A stretch of 5,566 nucleotides of DNA from contig SXPW01000008.1 of assembly GCA_005793785.1 (NCBI GenBank), positions 1 through 5,566 of the forward strand. Reading direction: 5' to 3'. A program made the translations under genes and the position numbers. Source of the DNA: Actinomycetota bacterium (GTDB lineage Bacteria; Actinomycetota; Acidimicrobiia; Acidimicrobiales; Ilumatobacteraceae). The notes beneath the pieces are model-generated. The model was not told where the DNA came from, did not search any database, and saw only the letters and a program-made list of their open reading frames with translations. This document shows, piece by piece, positions 5,538 to 5,566 of this stretch (its first letter is position 1; each line of letters begins with the position of its first letter).

Positions 5538-5566
5538 GTGCCTGCCGTGGATGACCACGGGCGTCC
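5538..5566 (+). CDS. Possible 5' end of a divergent gene (partial)
   Basis: A GTG at 5538 follows AGGG (5527-5530) at a good 7-nt spacing and opens a frame that runs to the window edge (PAVDDHGR after the first residue). If real, it is divergent from the heliorhodopsin, and both would share a 69-nt promoter region (5469-5537). Only nine full codons are visible, so the call rests on start-site context alone. The stretch also contains an inverted repeat, CCGTGG-ATGA-CCACGG (5545-5560), which could instead be an operator or a transcript hairpin. Confidence 0.25.

Noticed and set aside
5469..5558. N-terminal extension of the heliorhodopsin from a GTG at 5558, giving 284 residues
   Set aside because: The added 30 residues are polar and unlike the start of the family. 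The ATG at 5468 has an AGGTGG motif next to it and gives the expected length of about 254.
1..5566. CRISPR arrays, tRNA or rRNA genes, insertion sequences, phage genes
   Set aside because: No regularly spaced repeats, tRNA-like cloverleaf, rRNA-like stretch, transposase motif or terminal inverted repeats were seen on either strand.

Overview
The window has fairly high GC content, Shine-Dalgarno-led starts and tightly packed genes. It carries a heliorhodopsin, a CaiB/BaiF CoA-transferase and a stand-alone citryl-CoA-lyase-type protein. This mix suggests an actinobacterium, possibly an aquatic Acidimicrobiia-like lineage. That placement is an inference from gene content and composition; there is no marker gene here.

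Left part, + strand (1-2709): the last codons of an unrecognised gene end at 68. After a 57-nt gap with a near-palindrome come three closely spaced genes. They encode a VOC-fold metalloprotein (126-656), a family III CoA-transferase (720-1877) and a 268-aa citryl-CoA lyase-like protein of the citrate synthase superfamily (1903-2709). They look like one operon for a carboxylic acid that is loaded onto CoA and then cleaved in a retro-aldol/Claisen manner.

Middle (2710-3545): a 129-nt intergenic region holds inverted repeats, one of which shares an exact 10-bp palindromic core with the site upstream of the VOC gene. A single gene for an unrecognised 186-aa membrane protein follows (2839-3399). 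It is closed by a hairpin and then a strong intrinsic terminator with a UUCG-capped stem and a T-tract (3458-3500).

Right part, - strand (3546-5468), convergent to the rest: a complete heliorhodopsin gene (5468 down to 4704) is followed after only 18 nt by a single-barrel MetE-like zinc thiol-methyltransferase homologue (4685 down to 3546). The two are very probably co-transcribed. The heliorhodopsin keeps the retinal lysine in TM7, the TM3 glutamate counterion and the TM1/TM2 histidines. A divergent gene may begin at 5538, at the right edge.

The most notable content is the heliorhodopsin/MetE-like operon, which links an orphan photoreceptor to C1/sulfur metabolism. Next is the CoA-transferase/citryl-CoA-lyase pair, which could make an ATP-independent route for splitting a citrate-like acid.
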